Source: Musa acuminata AAA Group
Taxonomy: Eukaryota; Streptophyta; Magnoliopsida; Zingiberales; Musaceae
Length of the DNA: 64,000 nt
Assembly: GCF_036884655.1 (NCBI RefSeq)
Contig: NC_088345.1
Location: 30,437,001-30,501,000 of the forward strand
Reading direction: 5' to 3'
Part shown: positions 54,022 to 64,000 of the stretch, in pieces
Layout of the letters: each line of letters starts with the position of its first letter
How positions within the stretch are numbered: position 1 is the stretch's first letter
The notes under the pieces: model-generated
Databases searched by the model: none
What the model saw: the letters and a program-made list of their open reading frames with translations, nothing else
Told to the model about the DNA's origin: nothing
Made by a program: the position numbers and the translations under genes

Positions 54022-56862
54022 TGCTTTTCATAATGCATTTTTCTTTTTTTTTCTTAAAAATTGCATGTTTAATAATTTTATAATGAAAATAGAAAAAATT
54101 AGGAATCATGCTTATCATTCTAGTAATTTTGAAAATAATGATGAAAATTACTTGTTTATGATAAACAAAATGATTTTGATTAAAAATACATTATGAAATC
54201 ATGCTATATGTGTTTGAGAAGTAATAATGTGTATCATGTTAATTTCCATTGTTATTTCTCGATTTTGAGTAAATGAAATCATGAATCTATTTATGTTATA
54301 AATTTTGTGAGCCATAAAAATGATTTTGATAATTTAAAATTGAAATAAGTTTAATCAAAATCATGATCTTGATTTATCAAATTGAATGAATTGAAAATGA
54401 ATGATGATTTTTCTCTTGAATGATTGTGACTTGTATTCCTTGTATTCATGATATGATTTTTATGCAATTCTTTGTACTCATGAAATATTTATCTCATCAC
54501 CCAATTATTCCTTTTCAATACTCCTCAAGTGATGATATGAATGTATGAGATATTCATCAATTTATTTTGATGTATGCAAATGAGAAGTTTCGATCATGCA
54601 TGGTTGGATGCAATGTGACAAATTAATACCATGATAATTTGAAATAGTTATGATTTGGAATGATGCATATGCTTTTTAATGTATGATGTGTATCATAAAT
54701 GCTTAAAAAATTAAATAAATAAATGTTTATATCATGTTAGATGGTTTTACATATTATGCATGGTAAGCTATAGTGATGAGTGAAACAATGATTGAAATAA
54801 TATGAACGATGAATTGGAATCATGCATATAATAATGAGTTTATATGTTCTGAAAATGTGCATGTTTTAATTTGAAAATATAATGATGCTTTGGTGATTAT
54901 GAATGTTCTAAAATGTTATAAAATTCACTAGCTTGCATCATGTAGAACTTAGCTATATTGAACATCACCAAGGAATGCTATCTTGCCTATCTCAAAAAGC
55001 AAAAAGTTAACTTGCACATCTAGCAAAACTTATATTTCAAGAAGCAAGAGTTGCTTTCTTGAACATCTCAAAATTGCTAGCTTGCGGGCCTTAAAATGTA
55101 GAAATTTTTTGTTAGCCTTTATATGGTAAACTTGCTATCAGACTACCATGATGATGAGCATGCCTTATCTTCATGATTATATTTTAAAAACTATGGCAAA
55201 AGTATGTCCGAATGATTAAACGTGTTAAAAATATTTTTCGAACTTTTTTGATTGAATGATCAAATCACCTGATTGCCATAATGATTTTACACAATTACTT
55301 GCCATGATTACATGTTGGAAATTATGTGCTTAAATACAAATTTTTTATGATAATAAGCATGTTTTACCTTCATGATTGTAATTGAATATCTCTAGTAAAA
55401 CTCTGTCCGAATGTATGAAAGTGTCAAATTTCATTTTCGGATTTTCCTGATCCTAACAATTGGATTTTCTTGATACATTATCCTCTTCCGAATTTAACAA
55501 GCATATGTCATATCAAGTTTAATTCACATCATTAATTTTTGACATATGGAATCATCTAGCAAATGTACTTATCATGTGAAAAATATTTTTCGAAAAACAT
55601 ATTTGATGATTCCCTCTTATAAAAGGAAGATATTTTTACATACAAGGATTTGACTCACTTACATATCTTAATCCTTGCAAAAATGAAGTGTGCTTTAATA
55701 TCTTATCGATTTGAACTTCACATATGGCTTTCCTCCTTCATGTAAAAAGATAACAAATAAAAAGGAAGAAGCAATAAAAGCTATCTCCATGTCATGTTTT
55801 CCTCGAGATGTTTGCATTACTGGTATCCTATCACTCACTGTTGGAAAATGACATGAACCAACTTATGGCATCACACTTATATTTAAAATTTGCTTATATC
55901 GTTCTCCTTGTTGTTGATGACAAAGGGGGAGAAATATATGAATTGATATGTTTACTATCACTAATGGTTGCTATCACTGATGCTGATATGTTTGCTATCA
56001 CTAATGATGATATGGTTGCTATTACTGATGTTGATATGTTTGCTATCACTAATGTTGATATGGTTGCTATCACTGATGCTATGATTAGGCCATACTTACA
56101 TCACCAAATAATAAATGATTGCTATCATTGCTATATGCCTTGTATCAAGATATCAAACAAAAATTTACATCGTACGAGCTGATATCTTACCATGTGATGC
56201 AATGCTACACTTGCTAAAATATTCGAAATGTGTACATCATGAAATGATATCAAAATCTCGCTTCACAACTTTACATGTCGATATCATGCCATATGATGAA
56301 ATGCTACAATTGATAAACACTTGAAATAGTTGCGTTACGATATCAAAAGTTAACACTGCAAAGGAAGCAAAAATTTGCTAGCTTGCAACTTGCATATTTC
56401 AAGAAGCAAGAGTTGCCTTTTTGAATATCTCTAAACTGCTAGCTTGCAAGTTCTAAAATGTTGTAACATTGCTAGCTTGCATGTGCTATCTTGTATGCAG
56501 TAAAACTTGCATATCTAAAACATGATAGCTTGAATGTTCTAAGCATGATGTAACATTTGCTAAATTTTCTGGCTTCAAAACTGCATGATGATAAAACTTG
56601 ATATTACGTTTTTCATGCAATGAGTTAAACTTATATCACAAACACTTGATTGTGGTACTTCTCCTTTTTGTTGATGACAAAGGGGGAGAAGTAGTTGATG
56701 ACATGACATGTTATGCATAAGTTTATGATGACATGTTGCTTGGATTTTTGAATCCAAGTGTTTCTATCAATATGGCATATTGATAGGGGGAGTTTGTTTA
56801 AACTCCGGAAGTTAAGTTTAACTCCGTCATCAAGTAGTTGTCATCATCAAAAAGGGGGAGAT
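54022..56862 (+). mobile_element. E2 post-gag spacer without pol
   Basis: AT-rich; no pol motif. GATGACAAAGGGGGAGA occurs at 55916-55932 and 56673-56689. A GATATG(T/G)TTGCTATCACT repeat at 55948-56080 makes a short repetitive ORF (55808-56182) that is probably not a gene. It ends in AAAAAGGGGGAGAT before the 3' LTR. Confidence 0.75.
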
Positions 56863-59052
56863 TGTTGAATCTCGTATTTTGATGATGAAACTACTTGATA
56901 TATGTTTATGATTTAATCTGCGTCTTGAGTGACGCAGGGTGCTTCGATCAGGATGAGACAATTAAAGCAAGAACATCATGTTGTGTCGGTGGAACATGTC
57001 AGAAGATTGGACGTCGGGACGGTGGATCGGTCGACGTATCGACAGAAGGCTTCGGGCTGTGGACTCGGGCATCGGGCCAAGAAGAGCGGGTATTGTGCCA
57101 AGGATATCGGAGTTGCGGAGTCAACTGGTCGATTGGGCAATAGGCTGCAGGAAAGGACGATGCGCCGAAGAATCGGACGAAGCGTCGAGGGATCAATGAC
57201 ATGCCGGACAACTTGGTTAATTGCTTAGGATTAATTGTCTCGATCGAAGTTTTTGTTTTGAGTGTGCAGGATTAACTACGATGAAAGTAAGACATGTAGC
57301 TGGAGTTGCGCTGGAGTCAAGACTATGATCACGTTGGGAGTTCGAGAGTTCGACGGAAGTTCGGACGGTCGTCGGAGGTTTTGCGGGAACAAATCCGAGA
57401 AGTCCAGAAGCTTGCCAAAGAAGCTCGTCGGAACTCGCCAAGATCAAATCGTGAAGTCTAGGAGCTTGCCGGGAGTCCACAGAATGGTTTCCGAGAGTTT
57501 ATCGGAAGACCGCCGGAAGTTCACCGGAAGCTCGCCGGAAGAAGTCTTGACTTGCGGACTTTGTAATAGCTTAAGAAATGTCTTTAAATTCGTAGTTAGC
57601 ACGTTAATTAGGGTTAGGATTAGGTGTTAATCTTATAACCCGGTTAGGGGCCAATTGGGCCCGAATTCGGACTGGTTTGGGCCAAGTTTGGAGCCCAACC
57701 AATGATCTGAAATAGTGCCAAGAGGTGCAACCGCCCAGGCCAGGAGGTAGCACCGCCTAGGCTAAGTCTCCCAGCGAGGCTAGGCGGTGCAACCGCTCCA
57801 GCCAGAAGGTGCAACCGCCTGGGCTCAGTCTCTGAGCGAGACTGGGCGGTGCAACCTCTCCTGACAAGAGGTGGCATCGCTTGAGCTCAAGTTTCGAGCT
57901 CTGCCAAGCGGTGCAACCGCCCTAGTCAGGAGGTGCAACCGCCTGAGCTCAGTCTTCGAGCTCTGGCAGAGAGGTGCAACCGCCCCTGACAGAGGTGGCA
58001 CCGCCCAAAGGCTCAGTCTTCGAGCTCTGCCAAGCGGTGCAACCGCCCCAGTCAGGAGGTGCAACCGCCTGATCCCGGAATTCCGGGAATTGACAGATTT
58101 GAGCTCGAAATTTGAACTGGGTTGGGGCCTATAAATACCCCACCCATTCAGCACTGAAAGCACAGCACAGACACTCGAAATCTTGTTGTCTTTCTGTGTT
58201 TCTTAGAGCTCAAAACTATTAGTTCTCCTCCTTCTATTCTTCAAGTTTGAATTGTAAAGAGAGGAGAGAAAACTTCTGTAAGGGTTGTCTCCTAAGCCCG
58301 TAAAAAGGAGTGAATCTGTAAGAGGGTGGTTGGCCTTCGCCTATTGAAGGAAGGCTTCTAGTTGACGTCGGTGACCTCGTCGGTGGAGGAAGCCAAAAGT
58401 GGAGTAGGTCAAGATTGACCGAACCACTCTAAATCTCGGTTTGCATTTCCTTTGAGTATTTTACCTTCACTGCAAACTTCTCAATAGCTTACTGCCCTCT
58501 GCAATTTTACGAACGAGTTTCAAGTTTTAGATGAAAATCTGCATTTAGACGTAAAACTACATTTGGACGTAAATCGGCTTTCCTCGTACAATCATCTGAT
58601 TTCAGTTTATGTTTACGTCTTGATTTCAACTGCATACTGCCTTCTGTGATTTTACAAACGAGTTTCAAAGTTCAGACGTAAATCTGCGTTTAGACATAAA
58701 TCTGCGTTTAGACGTAAATCTGCTTTTTGCAGATTACTTTTTGAGCTGTATAATAGCAGCACATTGTCTTTATACATATGCTTAAACTGCGTTTTATCTA
58801 AACAAGTGATTTACGAATCGACACTTAGAGGTAAATCTGTTTCTTCGTACGAACGTCGGATTTCAGTTTGCACCGATATTCTGGTTTTCATCATTGCTGC
58901 AAACTGCCTGCATAGATTGACTGTAACCTTACTTAGTATCAACTCTCATACAGAGTTGTCCTTATCGTTCAAACGCAGCTTTCGGTTTTAATCGCAGAAA
59001 GTTTTCCGCTGCACTAATTCACCCCCCCCTCTTATTGCTCTCGATCCTAATA
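56863..59052 (+). repeat. E2 3' LTR (2190 bp)
   Basis: TGTTGAATCTCG to CTCGATCCTAATA (the terminal CA has changed to TA). TATAAATA at 58130-58137, array at 57716-58080, and a short C-tract. Confidence 0.87.
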
Positions 59053-59751
59053 GAGATATCTTAGGATTAGATTGAAACCTAGTACAAAGACTTACACTAA
59101 ACATGATATTCGGTCTAGTTGCGGTGAGGTATAGTAAACTTCCTATCATACCCCTATAAGCTTTTTGATCAAAGTTTTCTCCACTTTTATCAATGTCTAA
59201 CGTAGTGGAGGTACTCATGGGAGTATTGATAGCCTTTGAGCTATCCATATTAAACCTTTTTAGCAAATCTAAAGTATATTTTGTTTGACTAAGAAAAATG
59301 TCACTACTTACTTGTTTGATTTGTAAGCCTAAAAAGAAAGTTAATTCCCTATCAAACTAATTTCAAATTCAAGACTCATACTTTTAGCAAATGATTCACA
59401 AAGAGATTAATTCGTGAAATTAAAAATAAAATCATCAACATAAATTTGAATAATAAGAAAATTATTTTCAAAATTTTTGATAAACAATGTAGTATCAACC
59501 TTGCCTTTATAGAAATTATTATGAATTAGAAATGAGCTAAGTCTCTCATACCAAGCCTTTGGGGCTTGTTTCAATCCATAGAGAGCTTTAGTTAATTTAA
59601 ACATATGATTAGGGAAATCATCATTCTCAAATCTGAGAGGTTGTTCAACATAAACTTCTTCGGAAATAAAGCCATTAAGAAAAACACTTTTAACATCTAT
59701 TTAAAATAATTTAAAATTATTACTACTAACATAGGTAAAAAGCATCCTTAT
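59053..59751 (-). pseudogene. Copia copy C2: reverse transcriptase region
   Basis: On the - strand: VKSVFLNGFISEEVYVEQP, MFKLTKALYGLKQAPKAWYE, then LIIQIYVDDFIF with the YVDD catalytic signature (59604-59407). After degraded sequence come KAINTPMSTST, YRGMIGSLLYLTATRPNIMF and CTRFQSNPKIS (59266-59053). Stops separate the pieces. It is cut on the left by E2 and on the right by the LTR of another copy. It is the only pol-bearing relative of E1/E2 in the window. Confidence 0.85.
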
Positions 59752-60836
59752 TATTAGGATCAAGAGCGCTAAGAGAGGGGGGGGGGGTGTGAATTAGTGC
59801 TGTGGAAAACTTTCGTCGGTTCAAAAAGACTTCGTACGAAAACCGTTTCGGAAAGATCTTTAACTTGAGAGCAAACATAAGTATAGTTAATGTAAAGCAA
59901 CAAAGGTAGTTTACAATTAAGATAAAGAGCAGAATATAAATGCAAACCAAGATTTAGAGTGGTTCGGTCAATCTTGACCTATATCCACTTTTGGCTTCCT
60001 CCTCCAACGAGTTCACCGGCGTCCACTAGATGCCTTCCTTCAATAGGTGAAGGTCAACCACCCTTTTATAGTTTTTCTCATTTTGATGGGCTTAGGAGAC
60101 AACTCTTATAAGTTTTCACTCCTCTCTAGAATGATCAAGACTTAGAAAGAAAAGAGGGAGAGGAACTCTAGCCTTTTACAACACTTTTAAGCTCTCAAAT
60201 ACTCAGAATAAAAGCAAGCTTTTTGGTTTCCTTTCATGCAGGAAAGGGTGGGGTTTATATAAGCCTCAATTAGTTTGAATTTGGAGCTCAAAAGTGTCCA
60301 TTCCTAGATTTTCAGGGTCCTGGCGGTACCACCGTCATAACTGGGCAGTAATACCACCTGTCATCTGTCACTGAGTAGTACTACCGCTCAGATTAGGTAG
60401 TACTTCCACCTGACATTACTCGGAGACCGAGCTCAGGTAGTACCACCGCTTGACAAGGGCAGTACCACTACTGGCAATAATAACTACCGGCGGTACCATC
60501 GCCTGATGGGGCGGTACTACCGCCCAGAACTCCTGGGAGACCAAGTCTCCTGGGCAGTGCCACCACCGGCCAGGAATTCTGAGTCTGAATGGGCTGATCC
60601 ATTCGACCCAATTTGGGTCTACTAAGGGCTCAGTTAGCCCCATATTAAGTTAATGTGATCACCTCCCAATCCTAACTTAACTCCCCCTATCTATATGTCA
60701 TACTTGAGACAAGTCATTCTTGAATTCAAAGCCTTTGAATTCAAGAGACATATTGATAAGTTAAGTTCATTTAAACTTATCAATACCCCCATCATGATTC
60801 CTATCATGATGTATCTTTTTGAAAATGATATCAAGG
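59752..60836 (-). mobile_element. Copia copy C3: truncated LTR and spacer
   Basis: Complemented, the LTR ends GATCCTAATA (59752) and can be followed to about 60680, with the family's C-tract (as G-run 59778-59787), GGTTCGGTCAATC..GACC and GGTACCACC motifs. Its other end is deleted and joined to spacer (TTAACTCCCCCTATCTAT, as at about 49210). It is cut at 60836 by a gypsy LTR. Confidence 0.65.
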
Positions 60837-61137
60837 TGTTACGACCCTTTTTTTGAGCTTTTGAATAATGTTTATTGAGTCTGTTTAGTCTAGTTGTTTA
60901 TTGAGTCAGTTTGATTCAGTTAGAATCAAGTAGAGGTTTATTTAATATTTATTTATTATTAGAGTTCAAGTCCTGATGAACTCTGGGTGGAACTCTATAA
61001 ATAGGGATGTAATTACTTCTTTTTAGTTATCTATGAAAAATACTATTCTGTCTTTTATAAACCCTAGGAGGCCGATCCCCTCGAAGTGGTCATCCCTTTC
61101 TTCTTCTTTTTTACGATAAGACTTTAGGGTCTTATCA
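60837..61137 (+). mobile_element. Gypsy 5' LTR (about 301 bp)
   Basis: Starts TGTTACGACCC, has TATAAATA at 60996-61003, and ends GGGTCTTATCA at 61137, followed at once by a tRNA-iMet-type primer site. Because the last part is repeated downstream, the end could also be placed at 61200 or 61240. CAAGG at 60832-60836 is the presumed left target duplicate; the right one is outside the window. Confidence 0.75.
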
Positions 61138-61254
61138 TTTGGTATCAAAGCATCCTCATTTCTCCCCTTTCTTCCATGATAAGACTTTAGGGTCTTATCA
61201 TTTGGTATCAGAGCGACGATAAGACTTTAGGGTCTTACCAATTGGTATCAGAGC
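61114..61254 (+). repeat. Triplicated LTR-end plus primer-site module
   Basis: GATAAGAC-TTTAGG-GTCTTATC followed by A(T/A)TTGGTATCA(A/G)AGC occurs at 61115-61151, 61178-61214 and 61218-61254 (the third has GTCTTACC). GATAAGAC and GTCTTATC are perfect complements, so each copy can form an 8-bp stem. Primer-site cores are at 61140, 61203 and 61243. Confidence 0.85.
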
Positions 61255-62870
61255 AACGATCCTTGGCGCAGCCCACCGTAGCCTTGCTTCCCTTCTTCCC
61301 CACCACCACTACAAGGCAACTCTTTCTTCATCGCTGCCGCTGTTTCCCCGGCCGCTCGACCACCGTCGCTGCTTCTCCCCGGCCAACGACCTTCGACCAC
61401 CGCTTGACCTCCTAGCTGCCCCATCTCGTTCAAAAAAAAAAGAAAGAAAAAAAAAAAAGAAGAAATAAGAGAGGAAGAAGAAGCTGCAGCCACCCCTACA
61501 TCCCCTGCTTCTGGCCAACCCACCCGCCGCTGCTGCTCTCCGGCCAGTGCCCACCATCGCCTCGCTTCCCGGCCAGAAGCCACTGCCGCCCGTCGCCTCC
61601 CACACAAGCCACCACCGCTGCCTCCTTCTCCACCGCCGCCTGTCGCCCGCCTCCCCTTACGTCGCAGCATAGCCGCTCGACCTCTCCTCCTCGTCGATCG
61701 TTGGTGACGTTGCTCCCAACCGCGCCACCACCATTGCCTCTCCACCACCGCCCGCCTTCCCTTGGGTCACAGCCGCAGCCGCCGATTGTCGCCCTCCTCT
61801 TGGCGACCGAAATAGGGCAACTCATGGATTGCCCTTGTTCCCTGCCGCGTCACCACCACTTTTCCCAGCCAGCCAGCGACCTCTCCTCCTCGCTCCCCAT
61901 CTCGCTCAAGCGAGAAGGACCGCCAGCACCGCAGCCGCAACCGCCGGTTGCCGCAGCCCCTCGTCGATCGCAGTCACGCCTCGAGCGCCATCGCCTTCCA
62001 CCCGACCCACCACCGCTGCCAGCCACCGTGCGGCGACCACCGCTCGCCTCCTAGTCGCCGCTCCCCCTGGCTCAGGCGAGAACGACCGCCGCCACTCCCC
62101 CTTGGTCTGCCCCCTTGGTGACCGAAACAGGGCAATCCTCTTGCTGCTGCGAACGTCGGTTGCCACCACCGTCGTCGCTGCTGCCCAGCCAGCGACGACG
62201 CTGCTCGCCGCTGTTGCCCAGCCTGCGATGTCATCACTCGCCGCCCAGCCTGCCACCGTCGATTCCTATTTTCCACTACAGCCTCAACCTCGACAATGCC
62301 ACCGCAGCCGCCCTCCAACAGCACACGCAGCAAGCTCTTGTGCGGCCACTTCAACCTCGGCAACACACGCACCGATTCCTCTTCTCAACCTCGGCCACTC
62401 TAACGCCACCTCCCTCTTGTTCTGCCTCCGCTGCTGCAGTTGTCGGTTGCCATCACCGTAGCCTCAACCCGGCTACTCAGCAATTGTTTCCTTGGGTCAC
62501 TGTCACAACAGTCGCAACCATCGCCTTTCAGCCTCGGCGCTCTCATCTCGCATAGTGACAGAAACACAGGGCAGCAACTCTTCCTCTGTCACAGCCACCG
62601 CAGCGGCGAGCCCTTGCTGGTGCTACCATAGCTGCACCACCATCGCTGCCTCTAAGCCCTTAGCAGCAGCGATCCCTCCACGCAGCGACCGCAACAAGCA
62701 TCGCTGCCTTCCACGCGGTGACCGTAGCTACATCCTCGCAGCAACCCTTCATTCCAATAGTGCTACCATCGATTGCATCACAACAATAGCACTGAGTAGG
62801 GCAGTGATTTATGCCCTAGTCTTGACATAAAAAAAAAGGAGTTGAGAACCCAGATTTGTAATCTTACGCA
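61255..62870 (+). mobile_element. GC-rich gypsy leader
   Basis: C- and CCG-rich, low-complexity DNA between the primer sites and gag. Long ORFs occur in several frames on both strands (up to 210 codons at 61829-62461), all Pro/Ala/Ser/Arg-rich, which points to composition rather than a gene. An A-run lies at 61431-61460. Confidence 0.6.
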
Positions 62871-63690
62871 ATGGCCATCGATAACTCAGTGAAAGCACAA
62901 ATAGAAGCATGGGAAACAGAATTGAGAACTGACTGTAAGAAACACTTAATGATTTCAAAAAGAGCTTACTAGAGAGGCTCAGCAAATTTCAACAAGATAG
63001 GGGCTTAAGTTCTACATTGCATAGATAAAATAATACAGGAAAAGGGTCCCAAGATCGTGACACAAACTACTCACATATGAAGGTGGAATTTCCGAGATGG
63101 AAATATGGAGATCCGACCAGTTGGATCTCTAGGGCAGAAAATTTTTTCTGTTTTCATAGAACCCCAAAAGAATCCAAGGTAGAAGTGGCCTTAATCCAGC
63201 TCAATGGAAATACAATCCAGTGGTACGATTGGTATGAAACTTTCTACGGTGTTCCTTTTTGGGAGTAGTTCAAAAGAGGACTTCTTGTTCGCTTTGGCCC
63301 ATCCAAATATGAGAATGTTGATTGCCAGCTTGCCAAAATTCGTTAGACTTCTACAGTATTAGAATATCAGAGTAGGTTTGAAAAATTATCAAATCAAGTT
63401 AGAGATTGTTACAACTTCTGGATACATTTATTGAAGGGCTTATTCCAGAGATCCGGTGTGAAGTTAAGGCTCATTAACCCCGCACTATGATAGCTGCGAT
63501 ATCATTTGCAAATCTACATGAGAAAAAAATTAGCAAGGAAAGATCAGCAAGGGGTTTGTACTATGATGAAAATTGGAGTATGGAGCACCGATGTAAACAA
63601 GGGCAACTTCTGATGATTGAACCAATTGGAGAGGAGCCGAAAGCTAAGAATGTGGACTCCGATCATGAAGGTATAAATTCTAATGAAGAC
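62871..63690 (+). pseudogene. Gypsy gag, frameshifted
   Basis: Begins MAIDNSVKAQIEAWETELRT at 62871, soon shifts frame, then shows VEFPRWKYGDPTSWISRAEN, then FHRTPKESKVEVALIQLNG and TIQWYDWYETFYGVPFWE (63077-63268). It continues past a TAG as FKRGLLVRFGPSKYENVDCQ and LAKIRQTSTVLEYQSRFEKL. These are the standard blocks of a Ty3/gypsy gag (Retrotrans_gag). Later stops and shifts end it. Confidence 0.82.
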
Positions 63691-64000
63691 ATTGAACCTA
63701 CCATACATACAATGCATACATTAGCCGACTACTCTAACCCGCAAATTATGAAAGTTGGTGGAACTCTAGAGCATCAGCCTATTATAGTTTTGATTAATAT
63801 TGGTAGCACTAATAATTTTATGGACCATGAGACTATTGACCGATTGACCCACCACATTGAAGACTATGACAGATTCGAAGTAAAGATCGTTGATGGACGG
63901 ATGTTCACTTGTGATAGCAAAGGTTCAAAGATAAAATTGATTATACAGGGCCAGAAGTTTCATGCAATGATTACTACACTGAAAGACCGACCTGTTGCTT
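63691..64000 (+). pseudogene. Gypsy aspartic protease region, partial at window end
   Basis: One frame reads HTLADYSNPQIMKVGGTLEH, PIIVLINIGSTNNFMDHETI, then KIVDGRMF and KLIIQGQKFHAMITTLKDRP. It aligns in kind with plant gypsy retropepsins, where the active site is normally D(S/T)G; here it is NIG, so the catalytic Asp is lost. It runs off the end of the window toward the reverse transcriptase. Confidence 0.75.

Larger units (their letters stand above)
50868..59052 (+). mobile_element. E2: complete gag-only, long-LTR copia-type retrotransposon
   Basis: 8185 bp, 5' LTR 50868-53056, 3' LTR 56863-59052, primer site 53059-53070, one gag-like ORF 53107-54021, a spacer without pol, and a 5-bp duplication. 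Same family as E1, with shorter LTR arrays and more differences between its own two LTRs, so it is older. It is inserted between the reverse transcriptase and RNase H of C2. Confidence 0.88.

Noticed and set aside
55808..56182. 124-codon ORF with a repeated ITDADMFAITN peptide
   Set aside because: It is made by a short tandem repeat in the E2 spacer and is not present in E1.
61829..62461. 210-codon ORF, Pro/Ala/Ser-rich
   Set aside because: Low complexity; equally long ORFs occur in other frames and on the other strand, and it lies between a primer site and gag.
1..64000. tRNA, rRNA or other structural RNA genes
   Set aside because: No cloverleaf with A and B boxes or rRNA-like segment was recognised by eye; the TGGTATCAGAGC hits are retrotransposon primer sites, not tRNA genes.

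Overview
The window is plant nuclear DNA. It holds split genes with GT..AG introns, two conserved plant genes, and a dense nest of LTR retrotransposons, hAT DNA transposons and a LINE. The AT-rich background and the style of the Ty1/copia and hAT elements would suit a monocot, perhaps Zingiberales such as banana relatives, but that placement is a weak inference. I see no bacterial features, no CRISPR array and no convincing tRNA or rRNA gene.

Two host genes can be read exon by exon and they point tail to tail. On the + strand, five exons between 7543 and 13550 encode the C-terminus of a Strawberry-notch/FORGETTER1-type protein. Its earlier exons must lie left of the window. On the - strand, four exons (35400-35737, 33193-33230, 32355-32446, 16498-16644) join in frame into a complete 204-residue organelle-targeted RAD52-like protein. 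Its third intron is 15.7 kb long and is mostly transposon.

Left part (1-13.5 kb): the end of a gypsy LTR; a degenerate hAT element (family A, - strand, to 5187) carrying a 954-bp hAT MITE inside its transposase with a perfect 8-bp target duplication; a degenerate tandem array; another hAT MITE; then the FGT1-like exons. The 4.6-kb FGT1-like intron contains a gypsy 3' end and a third hAT transposase relic, itself split by a 632-bp MITE.

Middle part (16.5-35.7 kb, the RAD52 gene): a LINE (18.3-29.8 kb, - strand) is split by a second family-A hAT (19841-26607). That hAT holds a family-B hAT transposase (22550-24960) and a gypsy 3' end plus LTR (to 26565). Further small MITEs and an inverted-repeat pair lie at 30.2-31.1 kb.

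Right part (37.8-64 kb): old - strand Ty1/copia copies have been invaded by two near-complete + strand elements, E1 (40050-48639, TSD CCATC) and E2 (50868-59052, TSD GAGAT). Both have unusually long LTRs (2.2-2.6 kb), a tRNA-iMet primer site, one intact gag-like ORF, no pol and a polypurine tract. They form a non-autonomous gag-only family, and each sits inside a relative that carries pol remnants. The window ends in a gypsy element (60837 onward) with a triplicated LTR-end/primer-site module, a long GC-rich leader and a frameshifted gag-protease region.

The candidates for something new are the gag-only long-LTR family with its expanding internal LTR arrays, the co-residence of two hAT families with their own MITE derivatives, and the transposon-inflated RAD52 gene with a tandem duplication across its stop codon.
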